NCBI GenBank assembly: GCA_021162545.1
Contig: JAGGYM010000003.1
Location: 1-38,539, forward strand
Direction: 5' to 3'
Source: Dehalococcoidia bacterium
GTDB lineage: Bacteria; Chloroflexota; Dehalococcoidia; GIF9; AB-539-J10
DNA length: 38,539 nucleotides
Part shown: one piece after another, positions 29,005 to 38,077 of the stretch
Numbering within the stretch: position 1 is the first letter of the stretch
Layout: every line of letters begins with the position of its first letter
Notes under the pieces: generated by a model
Seen by the model: only the letters and a program-made list of their open reading frames with translations
What the model was told of the DNA's origin: nothing
The model's database searches: none
Position numbers and translations under genes: made by a program

Positions 29005-29465
29005 GCCAGATCTTCTCCCATTGCCACCTTGTATTTGCAGTAAGCCCGCTTTATTTCCTCGTGCTTCGAGCCCACGATCTGAACAGCAAGTAAAGCTGCA
29101 TTTTTAGCTCCGCTCTCACCAATGCCAACGCAGGCCACCGGCACTCCGCCAGGCATCTGCGCTATTGAGAGCAAGGCATCCACTCCTTTTAAATCGCTGG
29201 TAGGCAAAGGAACACCAATAACAGGCACCGTTGTCCAGCCAGCCAGGATGCCAGGAAGATGCGCAGCCCCACCAGCAGCAGCAATTACAACTTCTATACC
29301 CCGCTCCGCTGCTTTCAAGCCATACTCTCTGGCTTTTTCCGGATTTCTATGCCCCGAGATAACGGAAAGCTCGTAATCAACACCCATGCCCTGCAATACA
29401 TTCAGAGCAGGTTCGATCATCTCTCTATCCGTTTTGCTACCAATAACGATACCCACCAACACCAT
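29001..29465 (-). CDS. purE: N5-carboxyaminoimidazole ribonucleotide mutase, catalytic subunit
   Basis: 154 aa; IVIGSKTDREMIEPAL..ISGHRNPEKA...IAAAGGAAHLPGILAGWTTVPVIGVPL. Confidence 0.95.
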   Translation of the reverse strand: MVLVGIVIGSKTDREMIEPALNVLQGMGVDYELSVISGHRNPEKAREYGLKAAERGIEVVIAAAGGAAHLPGILAGWTTVPVIGVPLPTSDLKGVDALLSIAQMPGGVPVACVGIGESGAKNAALLAVQIVGSKHEEIKRAYCKYKVAMGEDLA

Positions 29466-30731
29466 TCAGTTCGTCTCCCTTAAAGCGATATCCTTACGAT
29501 AATGACAGCCCTCAAAAGAAACAGCAGAAATGTTACGATAAACCTTCTCCCTTGCTTCAGTCAAATCTCCGCCTCTGCTCACTACTGTAAGTACGCGCCC
29601 CCCACCGGTATAGATTTCACCACCCGCACCCATCTTTGTGCCCGCATGAAAGACAAGTGCATCCCTGTCCACATCATGCAAACCACTGATGGGAAAACCC
29701 GTCTCATAGCTACCAGGGTAACCGCCCGAAGCCATAACTACACCGACACAAGCGCCTCTATCCCACTCTATCTTCAGCTGATCAAGGTTGCCGCGAACCA
29801 CCGACATAAATATATCTGTCAGGTCAGTTTTCAGTAAGGGCAAAATCACCTGTGTCTCGGGGTCGCCAAAGCGAGCATTAAATTCTATCACTACCAGTTC
29901 GCTATCAACGACCATCAACCCGGCGTAAAGAACTCCTCTGTAAGGCGTTCCTTCATCAGCCATGGCCTGTACTGCCGGCAACAGAACCGCATTAACGGCC
30001 TTATCCACAAGCTCAGGGGGAAAGAACCCCGGAGGACTGTAGCTCCCCATGCCCCCGGTATTGAGCCCCTTATCTCCATCGCCAACTTTCTTATAATCGC
30101 AGGCAGGTATCATGGGCACCACCGTTTTGCCATCGGTAAAAGCCAGCAGGCTCACTTCAAACCCCGTCAGGTATTCATCAATGAGCACCTGATCACCAGC
30201 AGCCCCAAAAACTTTAGCCTCCATGATATCGCCGAGAGCTTTTTCCGCCTCGGCCATAGAGCTGGCAATAACGGTGCCCTTGCCCGCAGCCAGACCATCT
30301 GCCTTGATAACGACGGGCAACCGTCGTTGTCGCAGGTACTCACGAGCCTCAGGATAGGAAGAAAAGACGCCCCCCTCAGGACAAGCGATTCCATATTTGC
30401 GCATCAAATCCCGGGCAAAAACTTTACTTGATTCGATCCGGGAGGCCGCCCGGGTGGGACCAAAGACGGAGATGCCCAGACCATCGAAATAGTCAACTAT
30501 TCCCAGGGACAGCGGCACCTCAGGGCCAACAACAACAAGAGCAATGTCTCTGTCTTTAGCAATTCTGCCCAGAGCTTCAAAATCCACGGGAGAGACCTCC
30601 AGGTTTTCAGCCATAAGCGCTGTGCCTGCATTTCCAGGGGCCACGAAGACCTTATCGACCCTGGGGCTCTGAGCTATCTTCCAAACCAGCACATGCTCTC
30701 TGGCACCACCACCAACAACTAATACATTCAA
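29466..30731 (-). CDS. purD: Phosphoribosylamine-glycine ligase
   Basis: 421 aa; VLVVGGGAREHVLVWKIAQSPRV, GPEVPLSLGIVDYF, VIKADGLAAGKGTVIA, NARFGDPETQVILP. Confidence 0.96.
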   Translation of the reverse strand: MNVLVVGGGAREHVLVWKIAQSPRVDKVFVAPGNAGTALMAENLEVSPVDFEALGRIAKDRDIALVVVGPEVPLSLGIVDYFDGLGISVFGPTRAASRIESSKVFARDLMRKYGIACPEGGVFSSYPEAREYLRQRRLPVVIKADGLAAGKGTVIASSMAEAEKALGDIMEAKVFGAAGDQVLIDEYLTGFEVSLLAFTDGKTVVPMIPACDYKKVGDGDKGLNTGGMGSYSPPGFFPPELVDKAVNAVLLPAVQAMADEGTPYRGVLYAGLMVVDSELVVIEFNARFGDPETQVILPLLKTDLTDIFMSVVRGNLDQLKIEWDRGACVGVVMASGGYPGSYETGFPISGLHDVDRDALVFHAGTKMGAGGEIYTGGGRVLTVVSRGGDLTEAREKVYRNISAVSFEGCHYRKDIALRETN

Positions 30732-30792
30732 CAGTTACCATCTCCTTTCATTTGTCCCCTTTTCATAGCCGAAGGTATCCCCAACACTTCAC

Positions 30793-30875
30793 AAAAACGC
30801 CTCCCCTCTCGCTGTAACAACATTCCGGTCAACAGGAAGACTCCACGTTATCCTTTACCAGAATAAGAGGGAGGC
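30793..30875 (-). terminator. Nested terminator-like hairpin between the ferritin-like gene and purD
   Basis: Minus strand: outer stem GCCTCCCTCT (30875-30866) / AGAGGGGAGGC (30809-30799) with one bulge, then G-TTTTT (30797-30793). Inner stem ATTCTGGT (30864-30857) / ACCGGAAT (30829-30822). Confidence 0.55.
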
Positions 30876-30905
30876 AACTATATAACCCATGCGCTGGCAT
30901 TCTCG

Positions 30906-31157
30906 CTAAAAGTGCTCTTTGAATTTCTCTGCCTGCGTCGGGTCAAGGCTCTGAATCAAGGCAAGTAGCTCAACAACATGCTCCTTTTCTTCTCCAAGGA
31001 TATGTTCCAGCGTGGCAACAGCTTCCTCGCTTTCCAGACTCAGCACATGTTCCTGATATTGATTGATAGCTTCCAATTCACCTATTAAGTCCTCACGAAG
31101 CATTTCCAGATCATCTTCCACTACTACTTGTTCCTCTTCTTCAAAAGAATTATCCAT
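30906..31157 (-). CDS. Short ferritin-like (half-ferritin / EncFtn- or rubrerythrin-like) protein
   Basis: 83 aa; LREDLIGELEAINQYQEHVLSLESEEAVATLEHILGEEKEHVVELLALIQSLDPTQAEKF: one helix with E and a second with ExxH. Confidence 0.75.
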   Translation of the reverse strand: MDNSFEEEEQVVVEDDLEMLREDLIGELEAINQYQEHVLSLESEEAVATLEHILGEEKEHVVELLALIQSLDPTQAEKFKEHF

Positions 31158-31177
31158 TTTACCCTCCTTTTATTTAG

Positions 31178-31369
31178 CTAAGGATTCTTTTTTACCTCTT
31201 CTATTTCCATCTCTACCTCTTTAATCTCCTCCAGAAGTTCCTCCTTATAATCTTGAAGCATACCGAGATATTCCTGTTTTTCCGGAAGCGACTTAAGCCC
31301 CCGAAAATAGAAACCGACGGGAGGCAAACCAAAATAGAATCTCCAAGACTTTCTGCGCCACATGTCCAT
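31178..31369 (-). CDS. Small protein with acidic/basic coiled-coil C-terminus, function unknown
   Basis: 63 aa; MDMWRRKSWRFYFGLPPVGFYFRGLKSLPEKQEYLGMLQDYKEELLEEIKEVEMEIEEVKKNP. Colinear with the ferritin-like gene. Confidence 0.6.
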   Translation of the reverse strand: MDMWRRKSWRFYFGLPPVGFYFRGLKSLPEKQEYLGMLQDYKEELLEEIKEVEMEIEEVKKNP

Positions 31370-31375
31370 GACCTT

Positions 31376-32101
31376 CTAGAGGGGGCGTCGCTTCACCATA
31401 CTGGAGCAGCGTGGGTACCTCTCCCCTGTAGGGCTTATTTTATCAAGAATTACCAAATAACGCTCATCGTTGAATTCTTCCATCGCTATCTTTTTTACCT
31501 GATTTAATCTGCCCCCCAGAGTAGTAATTGCACTGTCCGCTGCAGCCACTTCCTGTCCGATATCACCTTTCTTAAGGGCAACAAACTTTCCTCCGACGCG
31601 ACAGAAAGGCAACGCCAGCTCTACCAGAGAAGGTAACGCAGCCACCGCACGTGAGACAGCCAGAGCGAATTGCTCCCGGTATAGCTGCGAATGAGCTACA
31701 TCCTCAGAGCGCCCCCGCACCACTTCCACATCATCCAGACCCAGTTCAAATACGAGGTGCTGAAGAAAAGTCGTTTTTTTGGTTATGGATTCAACAAGCA
31801 CCAACCTGGGGCTGCCAAGGAGAATTTTCAGAGGAACACCAGGAAAGCCCGCCCCGGCGCCAATATCAACGATACTGGATAGACCTTCCAGTTCATCTTC
31901 AGTCAAGGCTAGAGCGACGGTCAAAGAATCGAGGAAATGTTTTACCTCTACTTCCGGATAATCCGTTATCGAGGTAAGATTGAACTTCCTGTTCCATGCA
32001 ACAAGCTCTTGATAGTAAAGTTCGAATTGCTCCACCTGCCTGGCCCCAAGCTCCAGACCCAGTTTACCCACACCTTCAATAAGTTTTCTCATCAGGGACA
32101 C
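31376..32101 (-). CDS. rsmG: 16S rRNA (guanine527-N7)-methyltransferase RsmG
   Basis: 241 aa; FELYYQELVAWNRKFNLTSITDYPEVEVKHFLDSL, VDIGAGAGFPGVPLKIL, LVESITKKTTFL, AVSRAVAALPSLVE. Confidence 0.95.
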   Translation of the reverse strand: MSLMRKLIEGVGKLGLELGARQVEQFELYYQELVAWNRKFNLTSITDYPEVEVKHFLDSLTVALALTEDELEGLSSIVDIGAGAGFPGVPLKILLGSPRLVLVESITKKTTFLQHLVFELGLDDVEVVRGRSEDVAHSQLYREQFALAVSRAVAALPSLVELALPFCRVGGKFVALKKGDIGQEVAAADSAITTLGGRLNQVKKIAMEEFNDERYLVILDKISPTGERYPRCSSMVKRRPL

Positions 32102-32298
32102 GTGCGAATAGAAATGAATGGGAACTCTTCACCCCTGGCTGCCGCAAGGGGAATAAACTGCCGCTCGCCTCTAGAGATATATCTTCCGGGGCATCCCATG
32201 GAGGAGAACCAGATTTCGAGAGGACAGTTATTTAACCCTCAACCTGTATAGCTTCATGGCCCCGGAAAAAAGAGAGCACTGTAAAGGCACCTTCAGCA

Positions 32299-33312
32299 TC
32301 AGAATCCCTGCCTGGCGATATAGGCTGCAAGATCGGCGAGGCGGCAACTGTAGCCCCATTCATTATCATACCAGGCCAATACCTTCACCAGATTACCATC
32401 GACAACCATGGTGCTCAAGGCATCAAGAATAGCGCTGGATGAATTGCCCTTGAAATCTATGCTCACCAGCGGTTCATCGCAATACTGTAAAATCCCCTTC
32501 ATCCTGCCTTCAGCCGCATCCCTGAAGGCCCTGTTGACCTCGTCAACAGTCGTCTCACGAGACACATCAGCCACAAAATCAACAACGGACACCGTAGAGG
32601 TAGGCACTCTCATGGCAAGGCCATGAATCTTTCCTTCAAGGTCAGGTATAACCTGAGTTACCATTCGAGCTGCCCCCGTAGTAGTCGGGATAATATTCAT
32701 GGCAGCGGCCCGCGCCCTCCTCAGGTCCTTGTGAAATACATCCAGTATCTTCTGATCATTGGTATAGGAGTGAATGGTGGTCATCAGGCCATGTGTAACC
32801 CTTAAGGCCTGATGCAAAACCTCGACTACAGGAGCAATACAATTGGTAGTACAGGAGGCATTGGATATAACGTTGTGCCTGGCGGGATCGTACTGCTTCT
32901 CATTAACGCCTAGAACGATCGTTATGTCCTCTTCCTTGGCTGGCGCTGAGATGATAACTTTCTTAACGCCACCATGCAGGTGAGCCCTGGCCTTACTTCC
33001 CTGAGTGAAAAGCCCGGTTGACTCGATAACGATGTCCACACCATAGTCGCTCCAGGGAATATTAGCTGGTTCTCGTTCAGCCAGAACCTTTATCGTTTTA
33101 CCATCAACTATGATAGATTCCCCTCCAGATTCCACTCTCCCGGGATAAATGCCGTAGTTGCTATCATATTTAAAGAGGTGTGCATTCGTTTCCGCGTCGG
33201 TGAGGTCATTGAGCACCCTGACCTCCAACTCATCACCACAGCGCTGAGCTATTGCCTTGAGAGTTAATCTTCCAATGCGTCCAAAACCATTAATTCCTAC
33301 TCCTGTCGCCAT
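32299..33312 (-). CDS. gap: Glyceraldehyde-3-phosphate dehydrogenase, type I
   Basis: 337 aa; [30 protein letters not shown] catalytic motif, [12 protein letters not shown]. Confidence 0.97.
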   Translation of the reverse strand: MATGVGINGFGRIGRLTLKAIAQRCGDELEVRVLNDLTDAETNAHLFKYDSNYGIYPGRVESGGESIIVDGKTIKVLAEREPANIPWSDYGVDIVIESTGLFTQGSKARAHLHGGVKKVIISAPAKEEDITIVLGVNEKQYDPARHNVISNASCTTNCIAPVVEVLHQALRVTHGLMTTIHSYTNDQKILDVFHKDLRRARAAAMNIIPTTTGAARMVTQVIPDLEGKIHGLAMRVPTSTVSVVDFVADVSRETTVDEVNRAFRDAAEGRMKGILQYCDEPLVSIDFKGNSSSAILDALSTMVVDGNLVKVLAWYDNEWGYSCRLADLAAYIARQGF

Positions 33313-33472
33313 CCTTACACCTCCTTTTTTATTTTCGAAACCTCGCCCATTATAAATTAATCCCCTGCATCAATTCCACCCACAGGAGGCATAACTTGTA
33401 AAGAAGGCTAAAAGGCAGTTAAGATTAAGGGACAACCCTGAGAAGCAAATTAACGAACAAGACAAAGTAAAT

Positions 33473-33916
33473 ATGAATTTCCTGGATCAAATCGCAGCCA
33501 TGAAGTTACTGATCGTTCCCGTTATTGCCTGGTTTATAGCACAGGTATTGAAAGTGATCATTCAATCGATCAGAGAGAAGCAGCTAAAGCTGCGATATAT
33601 GACCAGCTCAGGAGGAATGCCCAGTGCTCACTCTGCTATAGTTTGCGCGCTGGCAACAGCTATGGGCAGGGTCTATGGCATAGATTCAGGTGCCTTTGCC
33701 ATCAGTACCATCCTGGCCTTCATAGTAATGTACGATGCTGCCGGCGTACGTCAGGCAGTAGATAAACAATCTGCCGCGCTGGATCACCTGCTAACCAGTT
33801 TCCCCAAAACACCTCCTGAATTTGAGCATTTCTTGGAAAATCTGGTGGGACATACCCGATTTCAGGTCGTAGCTGGAGCGGCATTGGGAGTTCTCCTGGC
33901 GTGGTGGTGGATTTAA
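33473..33916 (+). CDS. Divergent PAP2 family membrane protein
   Basis: 147 aa; AWFIAQVLKVIIQSIREKQLKLRYMTSSGGMPSAHSAIVCALATAMG...MYDAAGVRQAVDKQ. Confidence 0.9.
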   Translation: MNFLDQIAAMKLLIVPVIAWFIAQVLKVIIQSIREKQLKLRYMTSSGGMPSAHSAIVCALATAMGRVYGIDSGAFAISTILAFIVMYDAAGVRQAVDKQSAALDHLLTSFPKTPPEFEHFLENLVGHTRFQVVAGAALGVLLAWWWI

Positions 33917-33963
33917 CGCCACCAGCCTCTTTCTCACTCCCCTGCTGACCAGTTCAAGGAGAT

Positions 33964-35220
33964 ATGATTAAAGTGCTCGCAAATTTCCTGGGGAAGGTTA
34001 CTCAGCTTGAAGGCAAAAAATTCCTCAAGCTCGGCGAGGAAGTCAATGACTCGGAAATTATTGCCCCTGAAATGAAAAACAGCGAGGTCTCACTCTACAT
34101 ACATATTCCTTTCTGTAAAACGCTCTGCCCTTACTGCTGCTTTAACAGATACCTATTCAACGAGGAAAAGACAAGAAAATACTTCCAGCACCTGAAAAAA
34201 GAACTTGACCTCTACCTTCAAAAGGGTTTCAGGTTTTCAAGCTGCTACTTTGGTGGAGGAACCCCCACCGTGTTGATGCCCGAATTGCTGGAATTCATAG
34301 ACTACCTGAAAAGTAATTCCCTCGGGAAAGAGATTTCTCTGGAAACAACTCCACGCGAGATAGATGAAGTAAACGTAAACCTCCTGAAGCAAGCCGGGGT
34401 CAACAGGCTCTCCATCGGCATTCAAAGTTTCGACAGCGATATATTGAGGGCTATGGGGAGGGCATTCTGCAACGAAGAAGAGCTGAAGGAAAAAATCTTA
34501 ACCGCCAGGAACAATTTCGATACCCTCAATCTGGATTTCATCTTCAATTTTCCTTCGCAATCCATCGAAAGCTTCCAGGCTGACCTGGAGATCTTTAACA
34601 GCCTTGACATAGACCAGGTTACATTCTATCCCCTGATGCCTTCCCCTCATAAAAAAAACGCCCTGGAGAGAAGATTTCGCAAGGTAGATACCTCCAGGGA
34701 AAAGGATTTTTACGACGTCATTCTTCAAACCACACACGCCAGCGGATATAACGCCTCGACCGCCTGGTGTTTTTCCAAAGGCAAGAGAATGATAGATGAA
34801 TACGTGGTTGATTTCGATGATTACGTAGGAATTGGAGCAGGATCTGTAAGCCTCCTACAGGGAAATTTCTACGTGAACTCATTTTCCCTGGACAAATATG
34901 CAGAGCTTACAGGACAAAACAGGCTGCCGATAATCAGGTTGAGAAAACTTTCAGACCACGAATTAATGTACTACTACCTTCTGTCAAAACTATTTGGTAT
35001 AAAGCTGGACACGGATAAATTCCGCCAGAAATTCAAGGTCGACATACACAAAACGCTGAGGAAAGAACTAATGTTTCTCAAGCTCTCTGGCCTGGTTCAA
35101 GAAGAAGAGAGCGCGATAGAAGTAACCCTGAAGGGCATGTATCCCCTGAACGTGATGATGAGAGAATTTTTCTCTTCCTTGAACGGATTGAGAGAATACT
35201 GCATTGAGAACCAGCTTTGA
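33964..35220 (+). CDS. HemN/HemW-family radical SAM protein (specific role unknown)
   Basis: 418 aa; LYIHIPFCKTLCPYCCFNRYLF (CxxxCxxC), YFGGGTPTVLMPELL, VNRLSIGIQSFDSDILRAMGR, DYVGIGAGSVS. Confidence 0.9.
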   Translation: MIKVLANFLGKVTQLEGKKFLKLGEEVNDSEIIAPEMKNSEVSLYIHIPFCKTLCPYCCFNRYLFNEEKTRKYFQHLKKELDLYLQKGFRFSSCYFGGGTPTVLMPELLEFIDYLKSNSLGKEISLETTPREIDEVNVNLLKQAGVNRLSIGIQSFDSDILRAMGRAFCNEEELKEKILTARNNFDTLNLDFIFNFPSQSIESFQADLEIFNSLDIDQVTFYPLMPSPHKKNALERRFRKVDTSREKDFYDVILQTTHASGYNASTAWCFSKGKRMIDEYVVDFDDYVGIGAGSVSLLQGNFYVNSFSLDKYAELTGQNRLPIIRLRKLSDHELMYYYLLSKLFGIKLDTDKFRQKFKVDIHKTLRKELMFLKLSGLVQEEESAIEVTLKGMYPLNVMMREFFSSLNGLREYCIENQL

Positions 35221-35225
35221 ACTAA

Positions 35226-36119
35226 CTACAAAACCACCGACAGGATATAGCCCACACCCAGAAGCACCTGCGTCAGCATCACAACGAGAACGTTGTTCTT
35301 CATCGCCACCGCCATTTTCTCTGGCACCTCTCGCTGACTCAAAGCAGCCTGAACGGCCTTTATAGCCAGGGGAAGCGTCAGCAAAGCTATTAGCGAGAAG
35401 ACCGGCATCATCTCCATTGCTACAGCGCCAACTATCCACAAATAGGCCACCGCGGTGAGTATTGAATAAACCATCCCTGCCTTTCTCTGGCCCATAACGA
35501 TGGGCAAGGTTTTTCTGCCGGCTTTCCTGTCAGCTTCCACATCAGGAAATTCGTTCAGAAGAAGCAGGTTATGCACCAGTATTCCCGAAGGTATGCACAT
35601 GACAACTGCCGGGAGGGTATAAGCAGCAGTCTGCACAAAATAGCAGCCAAGAACGGGCAAAGCCCCCATCCCCACCCCGGGGGCCCACTCGGGCCATCCC
35701 ATTCTGGTTAAGAAGGGCGTGTAAAGGACAACGCACATCGCCCCTACCACAATTAAAGGCAGCAACAACCATCCTCTGGTCATGATAAAGTAAACGCCTA
35801 TGGGCACCGCCAGTACGAGCGAAACCACCCCAAACCAGAGAACCTGGCGCGGAGCAAGGAGGCCGGGCGGCAATATGCCACTGCCACCGCTGAAAGGAGT
35901 CCTTTTTGTTTCCAGGTCTATACCGCTTCTATAGTCAAAGTAGTCGTTGAGGACGTTCACGCTGATATGGCACAGGAGCAAGCCCAGGAAAGCCAGCAGA
36001 GCATAGCCCAGCCGAAACGAACCGTCATGCCAGGCCACAGAAGTACCCAGAAACGCCAGCACAACGGAAAGCACCAGAAACTGCGGCCTCGTTTCCAGAA
36101 ACCATATCTTCAGCCTCAT
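35226..36119 (-). CDS. menA: UbiA-family prenyltransferase, probably 1,4-dihydroxy-2-naphthoate polyprenyltransferase
   Basis: 297 aa polytopic; NVLNDYFDYRSGIDLETKRTPFSGGSGILPPG and NEFPDVEADRKAGRKTLPIVMG Asp-rich motifs. Next to menG. Confidence 0.85.
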   Translation of the reverse strand: MRLKIWFLETRPQFLVLSVVLAFLGTSVAWHDGSFRLGYALLAFLGLLLCHISVNVLNDYFDYRSGIDLETKRTPFSGGSGILPPGLLAPRQVLWFGVVSLVLAVPIGVYFIMTRGWLLLPLIVVGAMCVVLYTPFLTRMGWPEWAPGVGMGALPVLGCYFVQTAAYTLPAVVMCIPSGILVHNLLLLNEFPDVEADRKAGRKTLPIVMGQRKAGMVYSILTAVAYLWIVGAVAMEMMPVFSLIALLTLPLAIKAVQAALSQREVPEKMAVAMKNNVLVVMLTQVLLGVGYILSVVL

Positions 36120-36196
36120 TATCTGCCTGCCGCTATTTTATCCCGGGAATCAACCCTGACGCAAACAAGACGATCAGCCCACCATCCATTGCCAGA

Positions 36197-36949
36197 TCAC
36201 CTCTTTCCTAAATAGCTCAGTTCTACCTTCCTGGTGGCGACATGAACTGTCACCGCACCAAAAGTCAGTGGATAAGCTTCAATATCTCTCAAGCCTGCCT
36301 TCTCCATAACCCGCTTCAACTCAGGAGAGCTGGGAAATTCTGATATCGACCGCGGAAGATAAGCATAGGCTTCCTTATTTCCTGAGATAGCTTTCCCCAG
36401 AAAGGGGAGAATTCGAAAGAGATAGAGAGAGTAAATCCTGCCGAATATCCTGCGCCGGGGCTGGCTGAATTCAAGACAGAGCAGCTTCCCCCCTTCTTTC
36501 AATACCCTTGCTATTTCCCCAAGCGTCCCCCCGATATCCGCGTTCCTCAAGCCAAAGCCGATAGTGACACTATCAAAGGTATTATCAGGAAAGGGAAGAA
36601 GCTCTGCCTGAGCGCAGATAAGCTCCAACTTGCTGCGTGGGGACTTTCTTATCTTATCCTGAGCTTTCACCAGCATATCCTGGCAAAAATCGACCCCGAC
36701 GATATCGCTCCCCTCACCAATTCTGCGGGCCACCTCCACAGCAAGGTCACCGGTGCCCGTAGCTATATCCAGAACCATTCCCCCAAACCCAGCATCAATC
36801 CTGGAAGCAGTGAATCTCCTCCAGTATTTATCCCTGCCAAAACTGAGCAATGCGTTGAGGAAATCGTAGCGAAAGGCAATGCCAGAAAACATCCTGCGGA
36901 TATATATTCCCCTATCTGTCATTTTCCTGCTACTGTTGCCGCCACACAT
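36197..36949 (-). CDS. menG: Demethylmenaquinone methyltransferase (UbiE/MenG)
   Basis: 250 aa; MFSGIAFRYDFLNALLSFGRDKYWRRFTAS, VLDIATGTGDLAVEVARR, DSVTIGFGLRNADIGGTLGEIARVLKEGGKLLCLEFSQP. Confidence 0.95.
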   Translation of the reverse strand: MCGGNSSRKMTDRGIYIRRMFSGIAFRYDFLNALLSFGRDKYWRRFTASRIDAGFGGMVLDIATGTGDLAVEVARRIGEGSDIVGVDFCQDMLVKAQDKIRKSPRSKLELICAQAELLPFPDNTFDSVTIGFGLRNADIGGTLGEIARVLKEGGKLLCLEFSQPRRRIFGRIYSLYLFRILPFLGKAISGNKEAYAYLPRSISEFPSSPELKRVMEKAGLRDIEAYPLTFGAVTVHVATRKVELSYLGKR

Positions 36950-37027
36950 ATTAACAAAGAAGACAACCGCTGAGACCGGCCCGGGGCCCCGGCGACAGAA
37001 CCTTTGTTCCAGAAGACCTTCTCAACG

Positions 37028-37044
37028 CAAGTATAGTATACTTG
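37028..37044. promoter_or_regulatory. 17-bp perfect dyad (possible operator) in a divergent intergenic region
   Basis: CAAGTATAGTATACTTG between menG (minus) and the hydrolase gene (plus). Confidence 0.4.
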
Positions 37045-37156
37045 ACAAGCGTCGCGCTGCCTTGATTGCTTTCTTGAGCCAGGGAGAAGGAACGAGAGCA
37101 GTGCCCGGCTTTTTCTCGAGGAATGGAAGCACTCTTTACAAAGAGACAGCTATATA

Positions 37157-37924
37157 GTGAAACCAGAAGTTTTTTGCCTGCAAAGTGAAGGCCTTGATCT
37201 CATCGGAGAAATCTATATTCCACTGGGGAATAAACCTCACCCCTCCCTGTGCATCTGCCACGGCATCCCCGCCACCCCATATAGCCCCGATGGTGAAGGA
37301 TATGCTTCTCTGGCACAAAGGTTTTGCGCCGCAGGTTTTGCCACCCTGATCTTCAATTTCCGCGGTACCGGAAAAAGTCAGGGCAATTTCGACATGCAGG
37401 GATGGAGCAGGGACCTGCAGGCTATTCTGGATTTTCTTACCGGCCTTGATGAGGTGGACAGGAACCACATCCATCTCCTCGGTTTCAGTGGAGGAGCAGC
37501 AGTAAGCGTCTACGTTGCCTCTCAAGACCCCCGCATATCTTCTCTAATCGCCTGCGCCTGCCCTGCCGAGTTCAGTATCCTGGCCAACAAAGAAACGCTC
37601 CACTCTTCCATCCAGCATTTCCACGAAATTGGGGCCATCAAAGACGAAGACTTCCCTCCCTCACCCGAAGAATGGCTGGAAGGATTCGAGACAGTTTCTC
37701 CAATTAAATGGATAGACAAGATTTCTCCCCGCCGGTTGCTCCTGGTCCACGGGGACGCCGATGAAGTAGTGCCCCTGGAGCATGCATACAAACTGTATCA
37801 AAAAGCCAGAGAACCCAGGGACCTGGCCATAATTCCTGGAGCCAGGCATAAACTGCGTTTGGATAAGGCCGCAATGGACACCGTCCTGGACTGGCTCAAG
37901 AGCAAACAGGCAGGCACAATTTGA
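37157..37924 (+). CDS. Alpha/beta hydrolase
   Basis: 255 aa; CHGIPATPYSPDGEGYASLAQRFCAAGFATLIFNFRGTGKSQGNF, nucleophile elbow GFSGGAA, VHGDADEVVPLEHAYKLY, GARHKL. Confidence 0.9.
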   Translation: MKPEVFCLQSEGLDLIGEIYIPLGNKPHPSLCICHGIPATPYSPDGEGYASLAQRFCAAGFATLIFNFRGTGKSQGNFDMQGWSRDLQAILDFLTGLDEVDRNHIHLLGFSGGAAVSVYVASQDPRISSLIACACPAEFSILANKETLHSSIQHFHEIGAIKDEDFPPSPEEWLEGFETVSPIKWIDKISPRRLLLVHGDADEVVPLEHAYKLYQKAREPRDLAIIPGARHKLRLDKAAMDTVLDWLKSKQAGTI

Positions 37925-38011
37925 CACCTGCCAGTTTGGACTGATAGAATCCCTATGCTTTTGATTGTTCATTTGAATGGTCACTACGAGGGAGAATAAA
38001 GGTCCAGTAGC

Positions 38012-38055
38012 TTTTCCCCCGGCCCCGGTGGGCGCTTTGCATGTAAAGGGGAAAA
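38012..38055 (+). promoter_or_regulatory. Hairpin in the rplU 5' leader
   Basis: TTTTCCCC (38012-38019) pairs with GGGGAAAA (38048-38055), 8-bp perfect stem, ending about 22 nt before the proposed rplU start. Confidence 0.4.
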
Positions 38056-38077
38056 CCATATAAGTGGAGGCATTAAG

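Noticed and set aside
36983-36996. GC palindrome CCGGGGCCCCGG upstream of menG
   Set aside because: Short GC-rich palindrome expected occasionally; no context to call it an operator.
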